A stretch of DNA of 64,000 bases, taken from assembly GCA_026120185.1 (NCBI GenBank), contig JANUWF010001491.1, positions 2,790,001 to 2,854,000 on the forward strand, written 5' to 3'. The translations under genes and the position numbers were made by a program. This document shows positions 1 to 11,278 of the stretch, piece after piece. Source of the DNA: Voacanga thouarsii. Taxonomy: Eukaryota > Streptophyta > Magnoliopsida > Gentianales > Apocynaceae. Positions within the stretch are counted from its first letter, which is position 1; each line of letters starts with the position of its first letter. A model generated the notes under the pieces. It was not told the DNA's origin, did no database searches, and worked only from the letters and a program-made list of their open reading frames with translations.

Positions 1-1113
1 TAATTCTCTATTGTGTGTGACCTATTAGGTTTCTCAGTCTATTGGCAAGAAATATGAATTAATCCAAACGTCTTTGAGATTAATAATCCTTCATAATTTA
101 GAATTAATCTATTAATTATAAATATGATTAGTTTATTAGTTCATCAATTAATAAACTCATATTCAGCAGACCATAAGCAGTATCTACCAACACAACATGA
201 CCACCCACGAGTTCGGGAAGTCCAGTGGCTTGACATGAACCATTCAATAACAAACTACAGTGTAATAAACTCTTTTCACCATCCAATATCTTATTCAATT
301 TAAAGTACGAAATTAGTATGAACTCCTCCAGAATAAATATTAATTCTGGCCCAAATATATTAGTACTTGTACTAAGAATCCACTACTCTACATGTGTATT
401 AATTGGAACTGTTTTAAATACACAATCACCTTGGCTAAAGATTTCACGAGTAGCAATTCCAACAAGTGGCCGTAAGATATTTGCCCCTACTATTTCGAGT
501 GGTGAATCATGTATTAACCCTATCAACTATTTTCACTTACCTCACATTGTACCCAATATCCATCCCATAGGGGGCCCTCGATCTAGCTTCAGAGAGTAGA
601 ATCAAAGTACAATGCTCAGCAAATAAAGCACCTTAGAGATCTCAAATCTAAGGATACTTACACGTTTGCTATATTGAGATTCCTATCACTGGCACTGCAT
701 TGTTGTTATCCATGTGATTATCTCATAGTCAGGTTATCCAATGTACTAGTTCTTATTAACAAGCATTCACTTGTTAACTTTGAGTATCTCAATACTTATG
801 GATATGAAAACCACTACCTAATCAGATCAGGAAGTCTAACACATGCTAGTCTTAACGCATTAATGATGTCTTATCTCATTAATATTATGACTATGGATTA
901 TTTAAGTTCTAACACTATGCATGTCATAGGAATCTAACATCATGATCTCTATCATGATTTCCTTAACACAGTGTTGCACTAGAGACTTTATCTAACAGTT
1001 ATTTTACATGAAAGTAAAGAAAACGAACTGAAAGATAAATAATGCATTGTATTACAAAACAAATGTGTTATACACAAAGTATACGTGATTGCCTCTAGGG
1101 CACAATACCAACA
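1..1113 (-). mobile_element. LTR-A, 3' LTR of copia element I (left end outside window)
   Basis: Read on the minus strand this begins TGTTGGTATTGTGCCCTAGAG at 1113, like the LTR-A copies at 28565, 58178 and 62163. It shares the landmark blocks of that family, such as the segment around 940-960 (catcatgatctctatcatga) and the block at 1-60 (ctctattgtgtgtgacctattagg). Adjacent bases 1114-1120 fit a polypurine tract in reverse. Other copies are about 1.7 kb, so roughly 600 bp lie outside the window. The LTR start resembles Angela/BARE-type copia LTRs. Two short open frames in it (318-599, 674-937) have no relatives and are not genes. Confidence 0.85.
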
Positions 1114-1256
1114 AATTTCCACTTGCACTATAGCCAATCATTCAAGTATCTAATACCGAATGACTTAACATGACTATCATATTTCTTCTGGGATAGTACT
1201 TTTATAAGCGCATCAGCTATGTTCTCATCTGTGGGAAGTCTCTATATCTTTACATC

Positions 1257-2797
1257 TTATCTATCTATGATCTCCCGGATCAAATGATAGCGTCGTAGCA
1301 TGTCGTTAGATAGTTGGTGAGACTGTAGTTCCTTTGCTTGTGCAATGGCTGTGTTATTGTCACAATAGAATGATATTGGACCAACAATGCTAAGGACCAC
1401 ACCCAATTCTGTCATGAAATTCTTGAAAATGGCTTCCTTAGCTACTCCAGAAGCGGCTGTGTACTCAGCTTCTATCATAGAGTCTGCAATAGTTTCTTGT
1501 TAGGAACTCTTCCAACTTATTACACCTCTACACAACGTAAACATATAACCAGATTGTGATTTGAAATTATCTTTGTCAGATTTTAAACTGGCATTAGCAT
1601 ACCCATTTGCTTTTAAATCACCTTTTCCATAAACCAAGAATACATACTTAGTCCTTCGCAAATACTTAAGGATGTTCATTATAGCTGCACAATGACCCTC
1701 ACAGGGTTAGATTGGAATCTGCTCGTCAAACAGAGAGCACAAGATACATCGAGTCTTGTATATATCATAGCGTACATGATAAACCCAACTGCCGAGGCAT
1801 ATAGAATCTTACTCATGTGATTATCTCTCAACTTGTGTCTTGGGAGACATCGACTTTGAAAAGCTTATCCCATAGGATATGGGTAAGAATCCCATTTTGC
1901 ATTGATCCATACTAAACCTCTTTAGCACTTTATCTATGTATGTAGATTGTGAAAGACCAAACAACCTTTTTGACCTATCTCTATAGATCCTTATCCAAAT
2001 AATATAGGTTACTTCTCCAAGGCCTTTTGTAGAGAATTCTTGGAGAACCATAATTTAACTGATTGTAGGACAGGTATGTCGTTTCGCATTAGCAATATGT
2101 CATCTACATAAAGCAATAAGAAAACGATTACACTCCCACCAACCTTCTTGTACACACAAGGCTCATCTATATCTTGAATAAAACTAAACTCTTTAATTGT
2201 TTTTCTCAAAATGGATGTTCTAACTCCTAGAAGCTTGCTTAAGTCCATAAATGGACCTTTGCAGCTTCCACACTTTGTGCTATCATTGGATGTGAAACTC
2301 TAAGGTTGTGTCATATACACTTTCTCAGTCAAATTTCCATTAACGAAAGCTGTTTTCACATACATTTGCCAAACCTCATAATCATGATGAGCGGCAATAG
2401 CTAGGAGTATTTGAATGGAATTTAGCAGGGCTACTGGTGAGAAGGTTTCATTATAGTTAATACCAAGCTTTTGAGGATAACCTTTAGCCACTAGTCGTGC
2501 TTTATATGTAACTACGTTACCATCTATGTCAATTTTCTTTTTGAAAACCTATTTCCACCCAATAGGTTTGATTCTTTTGGGTGGATTAACCAAAGTCCAT
2601 ACTTGGTAATCGTACATAGAATCCATCTCTAACTTCATACTCTCAAGCCATTTGTCAAATTCTGAACTGTTTAGAACTTCCTGGTAGGTAGTAGGTTTAT
2701 CTTCATTTATGAGTGATACGTCATTAGTGTCACTTACGAGAAATCCATTTCTCTCAGGTGCCATACATATCCTACTTGACCTACAAGGATCTTGCAT
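1257..2797 (-). pseudogene. copia element I, reverse transcriptase and RNase H remnants
   Basis: Ty1/copia pol C-terminal half, broken into at least four open segments. From its N-terminus: the entry block ending in the WTLVNPPK motif (2549-2797); the first RT palm block (2300-2491), where the usual QMDVKTAF reads QMYVKTAF so the first catalytic aspartate is lost; the YVDD box, intact, within 2009-2248; the IYRDRSKRL region (1821-2051); and RNase H with EAEYTAAS and LYCDNN (1257-1478). Stops and frameshifts separate every block, so no enzyme can be made. Order and sequence match elements II and IV and the plus-strand copy at 57284-58149. Identity as copia RT-RH is firm; the element is long dead. 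Confidence 0.92.
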
Positions 2798-2923
2798 GAT
2801 AGAAGGTTCATCTATTCTCTCAATAGATGTGGGATCAGACGATTGATCTTTGTTTATTTATTTTTCTTGAACTTTACTAAGTTCAATTTTACTCCAACTG
2901 TCCCCTTTGAGTATGTTCTTCTT

Positions 2924-3853
2924 CTATAAGAAGACTGCATTCTTCAAAACAAACACTTTATTTTTTGAGGGGAGATAGAAGTAATACCCGAAAGATTCTT
3001 TCAGATAACCCACAAACAAACACTTGTCAGACTTACTTTCAAGTATGTCTAACTGTGGCCTTTTGACAAAGGTAGGACAACCCCATACTCTCAAGTGAGA
3101 TAACTTTGTTTTCTTGCCAAAGAACATCTCAAATGGGGTATTATCAACTGTTTTTTATGAAACTCTATTTAGAATATAAACCGAAGTCTCTAGTGCATAC
3201 CCCAAAATGATTTTGGCAAGTCTGCAGATGCCATCATGGTCCATACCATGTCTAGAAGGATTCAATTCCTTCTCTTAGATACAACATTACGTTAAGGTGT
3301 ATGTGGTGGAGTCCTTTGAGATAATATCCCATTATCTCTAAGATAATCCTGAAATTCTTAGCTTAAGTATTCACCTCTTTGATCCAATCTTAGAGTCTTA
3401 ATACTTTTGTCAAATTGTTTCTCTACTTCATTCTTGAAGTCTTTGAACTTTTCAAAAGATTCAGATTTATATCTCATTAAATACAAGTACCAATATTTGG
3501 AATAATCATTGATAAAGGTAATGACATAGTTATAACCTCCTCTTACTTGTATAGACATTGGGCTATATATATCATGATGCATGAGTTCTAATAACTCTTT
3601 GGCCTTTTCTCCTTTTCCAGAAAAATGAGTTTTAGCCATTTCACCTAGTAAAAAAGACCCGCAGTGCCATATGATTCATAATCAAATGACCTAAGTCACC
3701 AAGATTGTGTAACTTAGAAACACGATTCTCGTTTACATGGCTTAAACGACAATGCCATAAGTAAAAGGTGCTTGGGTTATCAATCTGTGGTTTCTTATTA
3801 TTTATATTAAGAATTGGATTATCCATGTCTAGAACATATAAACCATTAACCAA
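2924..3853 (-). pseudogene. copia element I, integrase and GAG-pre-integrase remnants
   Basis: Integrase of the copia polyprotein. The zinc-binding pre-integrase domain lies at 3641-3853 (WHCRLSH). The catalytic core begins in 3358-3639 with the HHDIYSPM block, FINDYSKYWY and the RLDQRGEYL block, where family members have SDRGGEY. The C-terminal part is at 2924-3127, with HLRVWGCP and FVGYLKESFGYYFYLP. The stretch 3128-3357, which should hold the catalytic glutamate block, is interrupted by stops and frame changes. Upstream neighbours are protease and gag on the same strand in normal copia order (gag-PR-IN-RT-RH). Confidence 0.9.
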
Positions 3854-4004
3854 AGTTATAGAACCATAGTAGATATCATTTAATGAAAAAGAAAAATATT
3901 TATTCTTAAAAATTAAATAAAATCCAAATAAATCTAAATATGCAACTGAGATAATATTTTTTTAATAAAACTGGTATAGAATAACAGTTTTGAAGTTCTA
4001 AAAC

Positions 4005-4200
4005 TAATCCAGAAGGTAAGTATAACTTATAAGTCCCCACAACAAGTGCAACAACCTTTGCTCCATTTGTAGTATGTAGGTCCACTTCGCCTTTCTTTGG
4101 CCTTCTATTGCCCTTTAGTCCCTACAAGTTATTACACAAATGAGATCTACATCTGGTATCCAATACACATATCTTATTTTTAAAGGCAGTATTTATCTCA
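4005..4200 (-). pseudogene. copia element I, aspartic protease remnant
   Basis: Small retroviral-type protease segment between the gag zinc knuckle and the pre-integrase domain. Reading 4190 down to 4130, the expected active-site block VLDTGC appears as VLDTRC, followed by SHLCNN as in the sister copies. The catalytic D-T-G is therefore changed to D-T-R. The equivalent site in element IV (45865-46086) still reads DTGC, and in element II it reads DNGC. Confidence 0.8.
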
Positions 4201-4283
4201 ATCATAAATATAGTAAGAGTAGAAGTAGAAATGCCCGCAAGCTTTTCCTTCTACTTATTTTCCTTCACGATCCCTAAGTAGGC

Positions 4284-5049
4284 CTTGCAGTTGCACCTCC
4301 AATGGCCCATCTTGCCACAGTGATGGCATAGGCCCTTGGTGGCTGCGTCCTTCTCCTTCACACCACCTTTAGGCTTAGTGGGAGCCTTCTTCTTCTTCTT
4401 AGGAAATTTCTTCTTTGAAGAAAAAGATTATACCATCAAGACTAGATTGGATTCCTTCTTCATGGAGGGCTCCACAGTTTTTAGAAGATTGATCAACTTG
4501 GGAATAGTGAACTCAATCTTGTTCATCTGATAGTTGAACACAAATTGTGAAAAACTTTTAGGCAAATATTGTAGAATTAAATCAATACTTAATTCATTGT
4601 CCATTATAAACCCAAGAGATGCAAGCTTCTTTATCAAGCCCAGCATCTTCAGCCCATAAGGGGCCACAAAAGCACCTTCAGTCATCTTAGACTGAAACAA
4701 CTCTTTAGAGATCTCATATCTCTCTATTCTTGCTTGTTGATCGAATAGCTCTCTAAGATAGAGAATAATCGTTTCAGCATCCATATGCTCATGTTGCTTT
4801 TTAGCTCAGGAGACATTACGCCAGCATAAGACAAGTTGCTATGTCACTGTCTTCTTGGTGCTTTTTGTGAACAGCATCCTCATCAGCATAAGCATCTTGG
4901 ACTGGAGGTGGCAGAATAGGAGCATCTAGCACGTAAAACAACTTCTCCAATTTGAGAATAATTATCAAATTTCGATACCAGTCGAGATAGTTCGATTCGG
5001 TGAGTTTGTTGGTTTCTAAGATGCTACGAAGGTTTAGGTTGGTTGACAT
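4284..5049 (-). pseudogene. copia element I, gag remnant
   Basis: Capsid-like gag of a copia element. The N-terminal block (4816-5049) starts at an ATG and carries NLRSILETNKLTESNYLDW, the usual start of this gag family. The middle block (4428-4784) has YLRELFDQQARIERYEISK and the LILQYLPKSFSQFVFNY region. A CCHC zinc knuckle CHHCGKMGHWRCNC is intact at about 4284-4331. Stops and a frameshift lie between the blocks. The start is chosen by comparison with element IV, whose gag starts the same way at 46920. Confidence 0.9.
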
Positions 5050-5782
5050 AATATAGATGACCTAAATGTAAAGATAGAGAAGATTAGCTAAGTGTATATG
5101 CACATGTAATGCAAATAATTAGGTCTTTTAATTAAGCGCATTATTATTCCACTATTTTATTCAATCTAATAGCCCCTACTATTAGTTCAAAAAAGCCCAT
5201 TGGAAGCTTTTCTAGTGGACCGGTATCTAAATTCCTCAAGAATAACCTTGGCTTTGCCCAAAAAGCCACCCTTGAGTTCAATAATAGGTATCCAATACCA
5301 ATTACATTATATGTAATTACCAGATCATTGGGAGATTAACATCTCGTAATCTTAAAGCCTTTTGCCCATACCACAATATTTCCTCTAAATTTCTTTATGC
5401 TTGACTTAGCACAACTAGGATAAATAATTTAGTTAAACCCAACCCATTAATCAAAAATTTAATTCCATAGGTTGAACATGCCCGATGTCGAGTAGGCTTA
5501 GGTCAGCCTAACAACCTGCTCTCGAAAAAGGGCTCTCGTTCTTACTATATTAACGGAAGGAATTAGGTTTAGTATTAATTGAGAGATTTATTCCTTTAAG
5601 TGATTTCATCAAATGACATGCATAAAATTGTCAATAAATAACATAAATTGAAAATCATGGTAATAAAGCGATTACGTGGTATGGTTATAAACTTTCTCTA
5701 ATTTAATTTCCTCGAGCCAAAAAGAAAATTAACATGGTTATCCCTATATGTTCATGCACGTTTTAAGTAGAAGGTCTTACCC
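5050..5782 (-). other. copia element I 5' leader, truncated
   Basis: Non-coding leader upstream of gag, about 730 bp, homologous to 46921-47660 and 23745-24440. Shared landmarks include the block near 5200-5340 and the tail near 5755-5782 (ttaagtagaaggtcttacc). No PBS or 5' LTR follows; the homology stops where the D-family sequence begins. Confidence 0.75.
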
Positions 5783-6115
5783 TGTAAAACCCCACCTAAA
5801 CTTACCCTAGAGTTAGAGGGATGGGGTGTATATCATATCATGTTGCATAAAAATATATTTCTTGGATGAATTAGTATAGCTTAGAATTGTGATATAAAGG
5901 TTATATGGTTTATTTATACTTGTTGAGTAGTAAGGGTAAAAAGGAAATTTTGCTTAAGGCCAAATTAGGAAGAACCCTTGAGGCTTAGAAAGGAAGAGAA
6001 TTTGGTTAGGAAAATAAGAACAAGTATTAGTGTGGTTAAATGGTTAGAGCATTGTGATTTAATCTCTAAGGTCTTGAGTTCAAATCCCATCACCTAAGTT
6101 TTATTCTTAATTACC
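5783..6115 (+). mobile_element. D-family LTR fragment, start TGTAAAACCCC
   Basis: Starts TGTAAAACCCCACC and is homologous over about 330 bp to the reverse complement of 51780-52121, where the LTR starts TGTGAAACCCC. Both carry the motif ataagaacaag, followed by a tRNA-like segment and a shared pyrimidine-rich stretch. It is cut at the right by LTR-B sequence. No coding content. Confidence 0.65.
6034..6101 (+). repeat. tRNA-like A-box/B-box segment inside D-family LTR
   Basis: Contains tggttaaatggttagagc (A-box-like, with D-arm features) followed about 25 bp later by gagttcaaatccc (B-box-like). The same pair is on the minus strand at about 51805-51875, with tggtttagtggttagagc and an identical B-box. 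It does not fold into a proper tRNA with acceptor stem, so it is not called as a tRNA gene. It could be a Pol III promoter relic or a captured SINE head. Confidence 0.5.
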
Positions 6116-6117
6116 TT

Positions 6118-6535
6118 AGGGCCCTATATTATTAGATCATTTGAACAGTCATAAATGGGTAATATATTATAGAAGCTATCTTGTACAAGTCTGTCTTAAC
6201 TAACTAATCACATATACCCAACATACAAATATATTGTTTCTATGATAGAACTTCAACTCCAGTATGTTAAAATATATGCAGCTTCGTCAGACCCCCAACA
6301 TATATTCAAGTCGTAGGGTATAAGTTTTTGCTTTATCAGTAGTAGTTTAGTTTTCTACCGTATAATATTTTTTGAAACCACTACTACAGGTCCAATTCTA
6401 CATATTTCAAATACGTTTATGTTATGAAGTGAGAGGACTACTTACTGGCTAAAGGTAAGCTATTTCCTACCTAAAATTCTTAATAAAATAACCTTATCAT
6501 GGTGAGATTCCTATTAAAATAACTACTCTATTATA
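6118..6535 (-). mobile_element. LTR-B fragment
   Basis: About 420 bp homologous to the middle of LTR-B at 43620-44010, 41110-41480 and 16700-17037. Shared landmarks are the agggccct...ttagatcatt block, the acccaacatacaa block and the accactactacaggtcc block near 6380. It is truncated at both ends. Confidence 0.75.
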
Positions 6536-6759
6536 AAAAAAAAAAAGTTCCAACTCTTCCACTGCTTTAGCCTACACTTGTGTTCGATTTCCTACGCAGA
6601 GTCCATGTTCGCCTTTCTAGAGTCTTCTTATCTTTTTCTAAACCCCTGCAAAGAGTTACAATTATGATCAATAGCTCTAGAATCAACAGTCTAAATGGAA
6701 GTTGATCCAATCATTGATATATACTCTAGATAATAAATATTACCTATAGAGTTTTTCTT

Positions 6760-7445
6760 TGTCTGAAGATTTGGACATTCCTTCTTCTAATGTCCCTTCT
6801 TGCCATATTTAAAGAATTTACCCTCGGGCTTATTGGGCTGGGCCACTGCGTTTCTCTTATTCTTTTTGAGCTTTATAGGCTTGGGCTAAGTTCTAAAAGA
6901 AGATGACTAGCAACCAAGGCCTTGGACTGTGATATTCATGATCTTCTTATTAACTTGTTTATGTTGTAATTCTACTTGAACTGAGTAAAAGAGCCAGTAA
7001 TGACTTGAGAAGTATATCCACTTGGCTCTAGGGATCAATTACAGTCTTCAATACTTTTGCTTCCACAGAAGTAGCAATAATTTTGAGCATATACTCCCCG
7101 ATTGATGCTTTCTCAGCCATCTTAGTGATTATGAACGTTTGAAGAGCCTTCTGCCTTACGGGTCTGCTCTTATCAGTAAACATAGTGGCCACTAACGTGC
7201 TAATGTAGTATGCAGTGGTTATGTGCTCATGTTTTGACTGGAGCACATTAGACATGGAAGTTAACTTGTAGCAATGAGCCATCTCATCAACCTTCTTCCA
7301 TGCATTCTCAGCCTTACGCTCCTCCTCGGTGGAGCCTTCACAATAACAGTGCAGGTTTCATAAAGGACATATTTTTATTCCTCAGCAGTAAGTATTAGGC
7401 CTAGGTTCCTTTTTCAATCTACATAATTTAGACTTATTAGCTTAT
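6760..7445 (-). pseudogene. copia (LTR-B type) gag remnant
   Basis: Second copia gag type, distinct from that of element I and homologous to 31229-31632. The open piece 7028-7282 contains MAHCYKLTSMSNVLQSKHEH and then a region similar to RQKALQTFIITKMAEKASI. Further 3', at about 6770-6840, a degraded zinc knuckle reads KYGKKGH...KKECPN, where the first half should hold two cysteines. Upstream N-terminal codons to about 7445 are recognisable but frameshifted. No protease or pol follows on the left, where an LTR-B fragment joins directly. Confidence 0.8.
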
Positions 7446-9290
7446 TGTCCCTAGGAATAATGGTCAAATGATTGAAATAACCTCCATCGACTATTTCTAC
7501 AAAATAAAAAATAAAAGAAAATACTCAATTTGTAAAAAATAAATAATTTGTACACTTTATCCTCATGTTAAAACTGATAATATTTCAGCCTATAACTATT
7601 ATCTTAATATGATTAATTTAGCTTTTAAGAGAACTAACATAGCTTTTTAAGAAGATTACAGTTTCCTAAATTAAGTGTGTTGATCACCACAATTGACTAC
7701 CCTTCTAGGTAGTGATCCAGATGATAACTCCATCAAGAGGATGGCCCTTTATTCTAATTTTCTATGGACAATCCTCGTACTATGACCTCTACCATGGACT
7801 GGTTGATCATAGTATGTGTCCCGAGCATTAATTATGCCCATCCATTAGACCTAGTTCTTCGTCAAATCCCCATCCTACATGGCTTCACTCGTAGGGTGAT
7901 GTGAGAGGAATCACGATCTCTAATGAGGACCATGATGGAAACTGTGGGGCCCTTGGAACCATTCTCCCACATTATCTTTCAAAACAAGGGTTTTTCCAGA
8001 AAATATTCTTTTCAAAATTTCCTATTAAGCATCCCTTAACTCTTGTAAAATACCTAAATATGTAAATCTCTTTGTCATGGTAAAATCCTTTAAGAGATTT
8101 TCCATGGATTAATTTTACATTGTTAAGAACTTAATGACTTCAAAAATTTCCTTTTAAAACTTTTAACAAACTTTGGTCTCAAGTTTTATTTGACAAAAAA
8201 ACTTTTTTTTAAAAAAAATAAATTAAAATGGTTTATCCTTTTAGCTTTACAAAAATATCTAAATCCAAAATATTCTATGCGTCAAGGATAAAATCCTTTA
8301 AGAGAATAACCAAGGATTAATTTTGTGCTTCAAGCTAAAAATAACCATTTAATTAAAGAAAATATTTTCCTTTGGTAAAAAAAAAAAAAATCCCAAGACA
8401 TTGGTCTTGAGAAAATGGGCACATTAGTTTAGCAAAAAAAAATAGCATGCTAAAAAACTTTAAACGTTTTCATACTTTTTTATTCTTTTAACCTATGTGT
8501 CCAAATAATAGAATTAAATATATTACTTAATTAATTAATGGTCTTACTGAATCCTAAATCCCTTACTATTATTTTTCATACAAAATATTCTAAGAATATT
8601 AACTATGAAAAAAATAATAACTTCACATGGTATGGGACCCAAAACGAAAAAGAAAACTGCACAAAAATTACGAGGAAAAATATAAAATTCTTCCATGGTC
8701 ATCATGCACCTACTACACACGATTACAACCTTTGCCCAAACCGCTGCCAAACTAGACTATACCATAGGTCGGTCACAAGACCAAGCCACAGCTAACTATG
8801 TTGTAGCTTGCTGCAGCTTGGGCACACTTTGTGCCTTATGCTGCGGTTGGCTTATTGCAAGCCGCCAAAGGCTTGCCCTTAGCCCACCACAGCTTAGGCC
8901 ATTTTTGGCCTCATGCTGCAACTAGCTTAGACAAGCCTGGCCTGACTTTCTGTGGTCTTTTCCAATTTTTTCTTTTAGTTTCCTCTGTTTTTCTTTGTTT
9001 TTCTGTCCAGATGATTCCTCAGGCTCCAGTGTATTTACAGAAACATAGCATAAAGCACAGCAAACAGCAAAACCCAAATGCCTATGCCCAAAAACACGGG
9101 CTTACATGAATCATCTACAAAAAGAAAAAAAAAGAATTTACAGTATTCCTATGCTTCCACTTCCAAAGCTTACAGTGTATCTTGCCATACCAGAAACATG
9201 AAGGATCTCAGAATAAGATATCAAACAATCATCTGGCCAGATTTAACTAAACCTAAGCATGCTTTTGAGCCATGAAACATAGCAATGAGA
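7446..9290 (-). other. leader of copia LTR-B-type element, with internal repeats
   Basis: Non-coding leader upstream of the gag at 7028-7445, homologous to 31633-33410. It holds AT-rich repeats with a shared phrase (aaaatcctttaagaga at 8087 and 8290) spaced about 200 bp, then a GC-richer module at 8735-8950. The end near 9240-9275 resembles the block just inside the PBS at 33390-33423, but no clear PBS remains. Open frames at 8538-9275 lie in this non-coding leader and have no support. Confidence 0.6.
8735..8950. repeat. GC-rich self-similar module in copia leader
   Basis: A GC-richer island inside AT-rich leader, made of repeated variants of a short core: ccacagctaac, tgtagcttgc, tgcagcttggg, tgctgcggttgg, ccacagcttagg. 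Several cores are self-complementary (for example tgcagc, gccgc/gcggt). Comparable modules sit at the equivalent leader position at 25335-25410 and 32880-33050. Confidence 0.6.
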
Positions 9291-9869
9291 AACAATAGAA
9301 ATCAATAAAAAAAATAATAGCAAAAGCCTTTTTTTAAAAAAAATAATAATACCTCATCATTTTTGCTTAGGTAGAATGGATGACTCCAGTTAAACCACTT
9401 GAAGCTGCATAGATGTATGCTCTGGTGAATGGATTGCCATCCTTTAGCTTCTCTAGGGCATGAACCTATTATTCTCAATCTTTTGGAATATGACCTAGTC
9501 AAATCTCAGTCGGTGAACACTCCATGGGACAAGAAAAACTGTCTAATCTCTTGACCAACTGCTAAAACATAGTACTAAAAGATTATTATTATTATTATTT
9601 TTTTTTTTTGCTTCTGTGTCTCCTTGAAAAGAACAAGTTAACATGAATAAGAAAACCCCTAAGAGAGAACAGACATAACAAAAAACTAGATGGGCTCTAG
9701 TTGTTATTGATTTTTGAAATCGAGAGAGACATAATATATCATAGGTCTAGTTTATCCCTAATTCAAAAACCCATTAACCAACACAATCTCTTTTCACGTG
9801 AACTATGTGATAGGAATCAAATTAGACTTGAAGGCCATTTTCAAGAAGGGAGAAAAATGACAAAATCAC
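9291..9869. other. unassigned sequence, no gene seen
   Basis: No coding similarity recognised. Holds a run of A/T-rich simple sequence at 9580-9610 (att repeats followed by a T run). A weak echo of the leader/LTR junction seen near 42640-42700 occurs at 9345-9400. Function and origin are unclear. Confidence 0.4.
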
Positions 9870-11278
9870 ACATCATGGTGCCATGGGTAAAAGCAACATT
9901 GAAGAGGAATCAAGGGAGTTTTCATGACAACAAATTCAACATGCTCGGGTCTAAGAAGATTGTGAAGAGATGGATGGGAAAAAAAGGGATAAAAGATGTA
10001 CTACAAAAGCAACAATCCATGTGGAGGATCAAGCCAACCTTTAAACAAGGATTGAAGGCCAAATGAGTATCAAGAACGACTCAAGACGACTAATGTTTCA
10101 TTTGGAAGATTAAGGAAACACAGAGAAATGGAATGGCGGTCAAATGAGCAAGTTTTGAAGTGCAACAAAACAGAGGAGGACACCCGGAGTCTACCTGGTG
10201 CTGATCGAGAATGAAGGACTTAGCACAGGGTGTAGTCCTTGGACCCAGCATCGGGTCCAATATGGTTTGTCTCGAAATTTTGGCTCTTTTTTGTATTTTT
10301 AGCCTTTTCACTTGTAATTTAATTTTTACTACTTTTATTATGTTTTAACCTATTTTAAGGCATGTAATATGGCCTAAAGACTTGTATTAAAGACATCTAA
10401 TTTTTATGCTTATTTGCTAATTAGTTACGGCAACTTGGGGCCTATAATTGCCCCATTATAGCCTCTTTTGTAACAGAATTCATATTTTAAATTCCAAAGA
10501 GAGAATTGAGTATTGAACTCTTGAAGAGGAAAATTCCTTCTTAGTTCTCCTTTCAAGACCAAACAAAAGAATTAGACCCACCTTTGTTTTGAGTCTCTAA
10601 AATCCTTGGGCTAATCCAACTAGTTTATTCATCTTGGGTATTAGGTAGATTTATTCTCACATAGTGTTTCTTATTAGGCTACCTAGAAGGGTGCCTACTT
10701 TTCACCATCCCATTTGTTCTTGAATTCTTTGTAGATTTAAGGGTGTTTAGGCATTGAAGTAGTTGGCCAAATCCTATTAGAATTTGGATTAAAGTTGTTA
10801 AATTACCTAGGGTTCTTATTTTGTGGGCATTTTTGTAACAGAATTCATATTTTAAATTCCAAAGAGAGAATTGAGTATTGAACTCTTGAAGAGGAAAATT
10901 CCTTCTTAGTTCTCCTTTCAAGACCAAACAAAAGAATTAGACCCACCTTTGTTTTGAGTCTCTAAAATCCTTGGGCTAATCCAACTAGTTTATTCATCTT
11001 GGGTATTAGGTAGATTTATTCTCACATAGTGTTTCTTATTAGGCTACCTAGAAGGGTGCCTACTTTTCACCATCCCATTTGTTCTTGAATTCTTTGTAGA
11101 TTTAAGGGTGTTTAGGCATTGAAGTAGTTGGCCAAATCCTATTAGAATTTGGATTAAAGTTGTTAAATTACCTAGGGTTCTTATTTTGTGGGCATTTTGG
11201 TAGAGGATTGGGAGACCAATTCTTGAGTTTTGTTCTTGAGTCGAATTTTCGATGTTTGGAGCCCCCGAGCTCGTATCA
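9870..11278 (+). mobile_element. LTR-C, left copy, with internal tandem duplication
   Basis: Direct-repeat partner of 14640-15652. The shared part runs from about 9870 (agaggaatcaaggga) to tatca at 11274-11278. It includes the GC-rich block near 10200-10262 and the shared segment near 11180-11280. The left part (9870-10066) also has protein-like similarity to the right copy (KRNQGSF, QKQQSMWRIKPTF), so the true LTR start may lie inside this span. The copy is enlarged by an identical 365-bp tandem duplication. The left boundary is uncertain. Confidence 0.65.
10466..11195 (+). repeat. 365-bp perfect tandem duplication in LTR-C
   Basis: Copies 10466-10830 and 10831-11195 read the same at every base I compared; both start tttttgtaacagaattc apart from boundary bases and end gtgggcatttt. 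The right LTR-C (about 15237-15575) has only one copy. Identity of the two units means a recent duplication or an assembly duplication. Confidence 0.9.

Noticed and set aside
6034..6101. A tRNA gene
   Set aside because: A and B boxes are present, but there is no acceptor stem and no credible anticodon arm, so I report only a tRNA-like segment.
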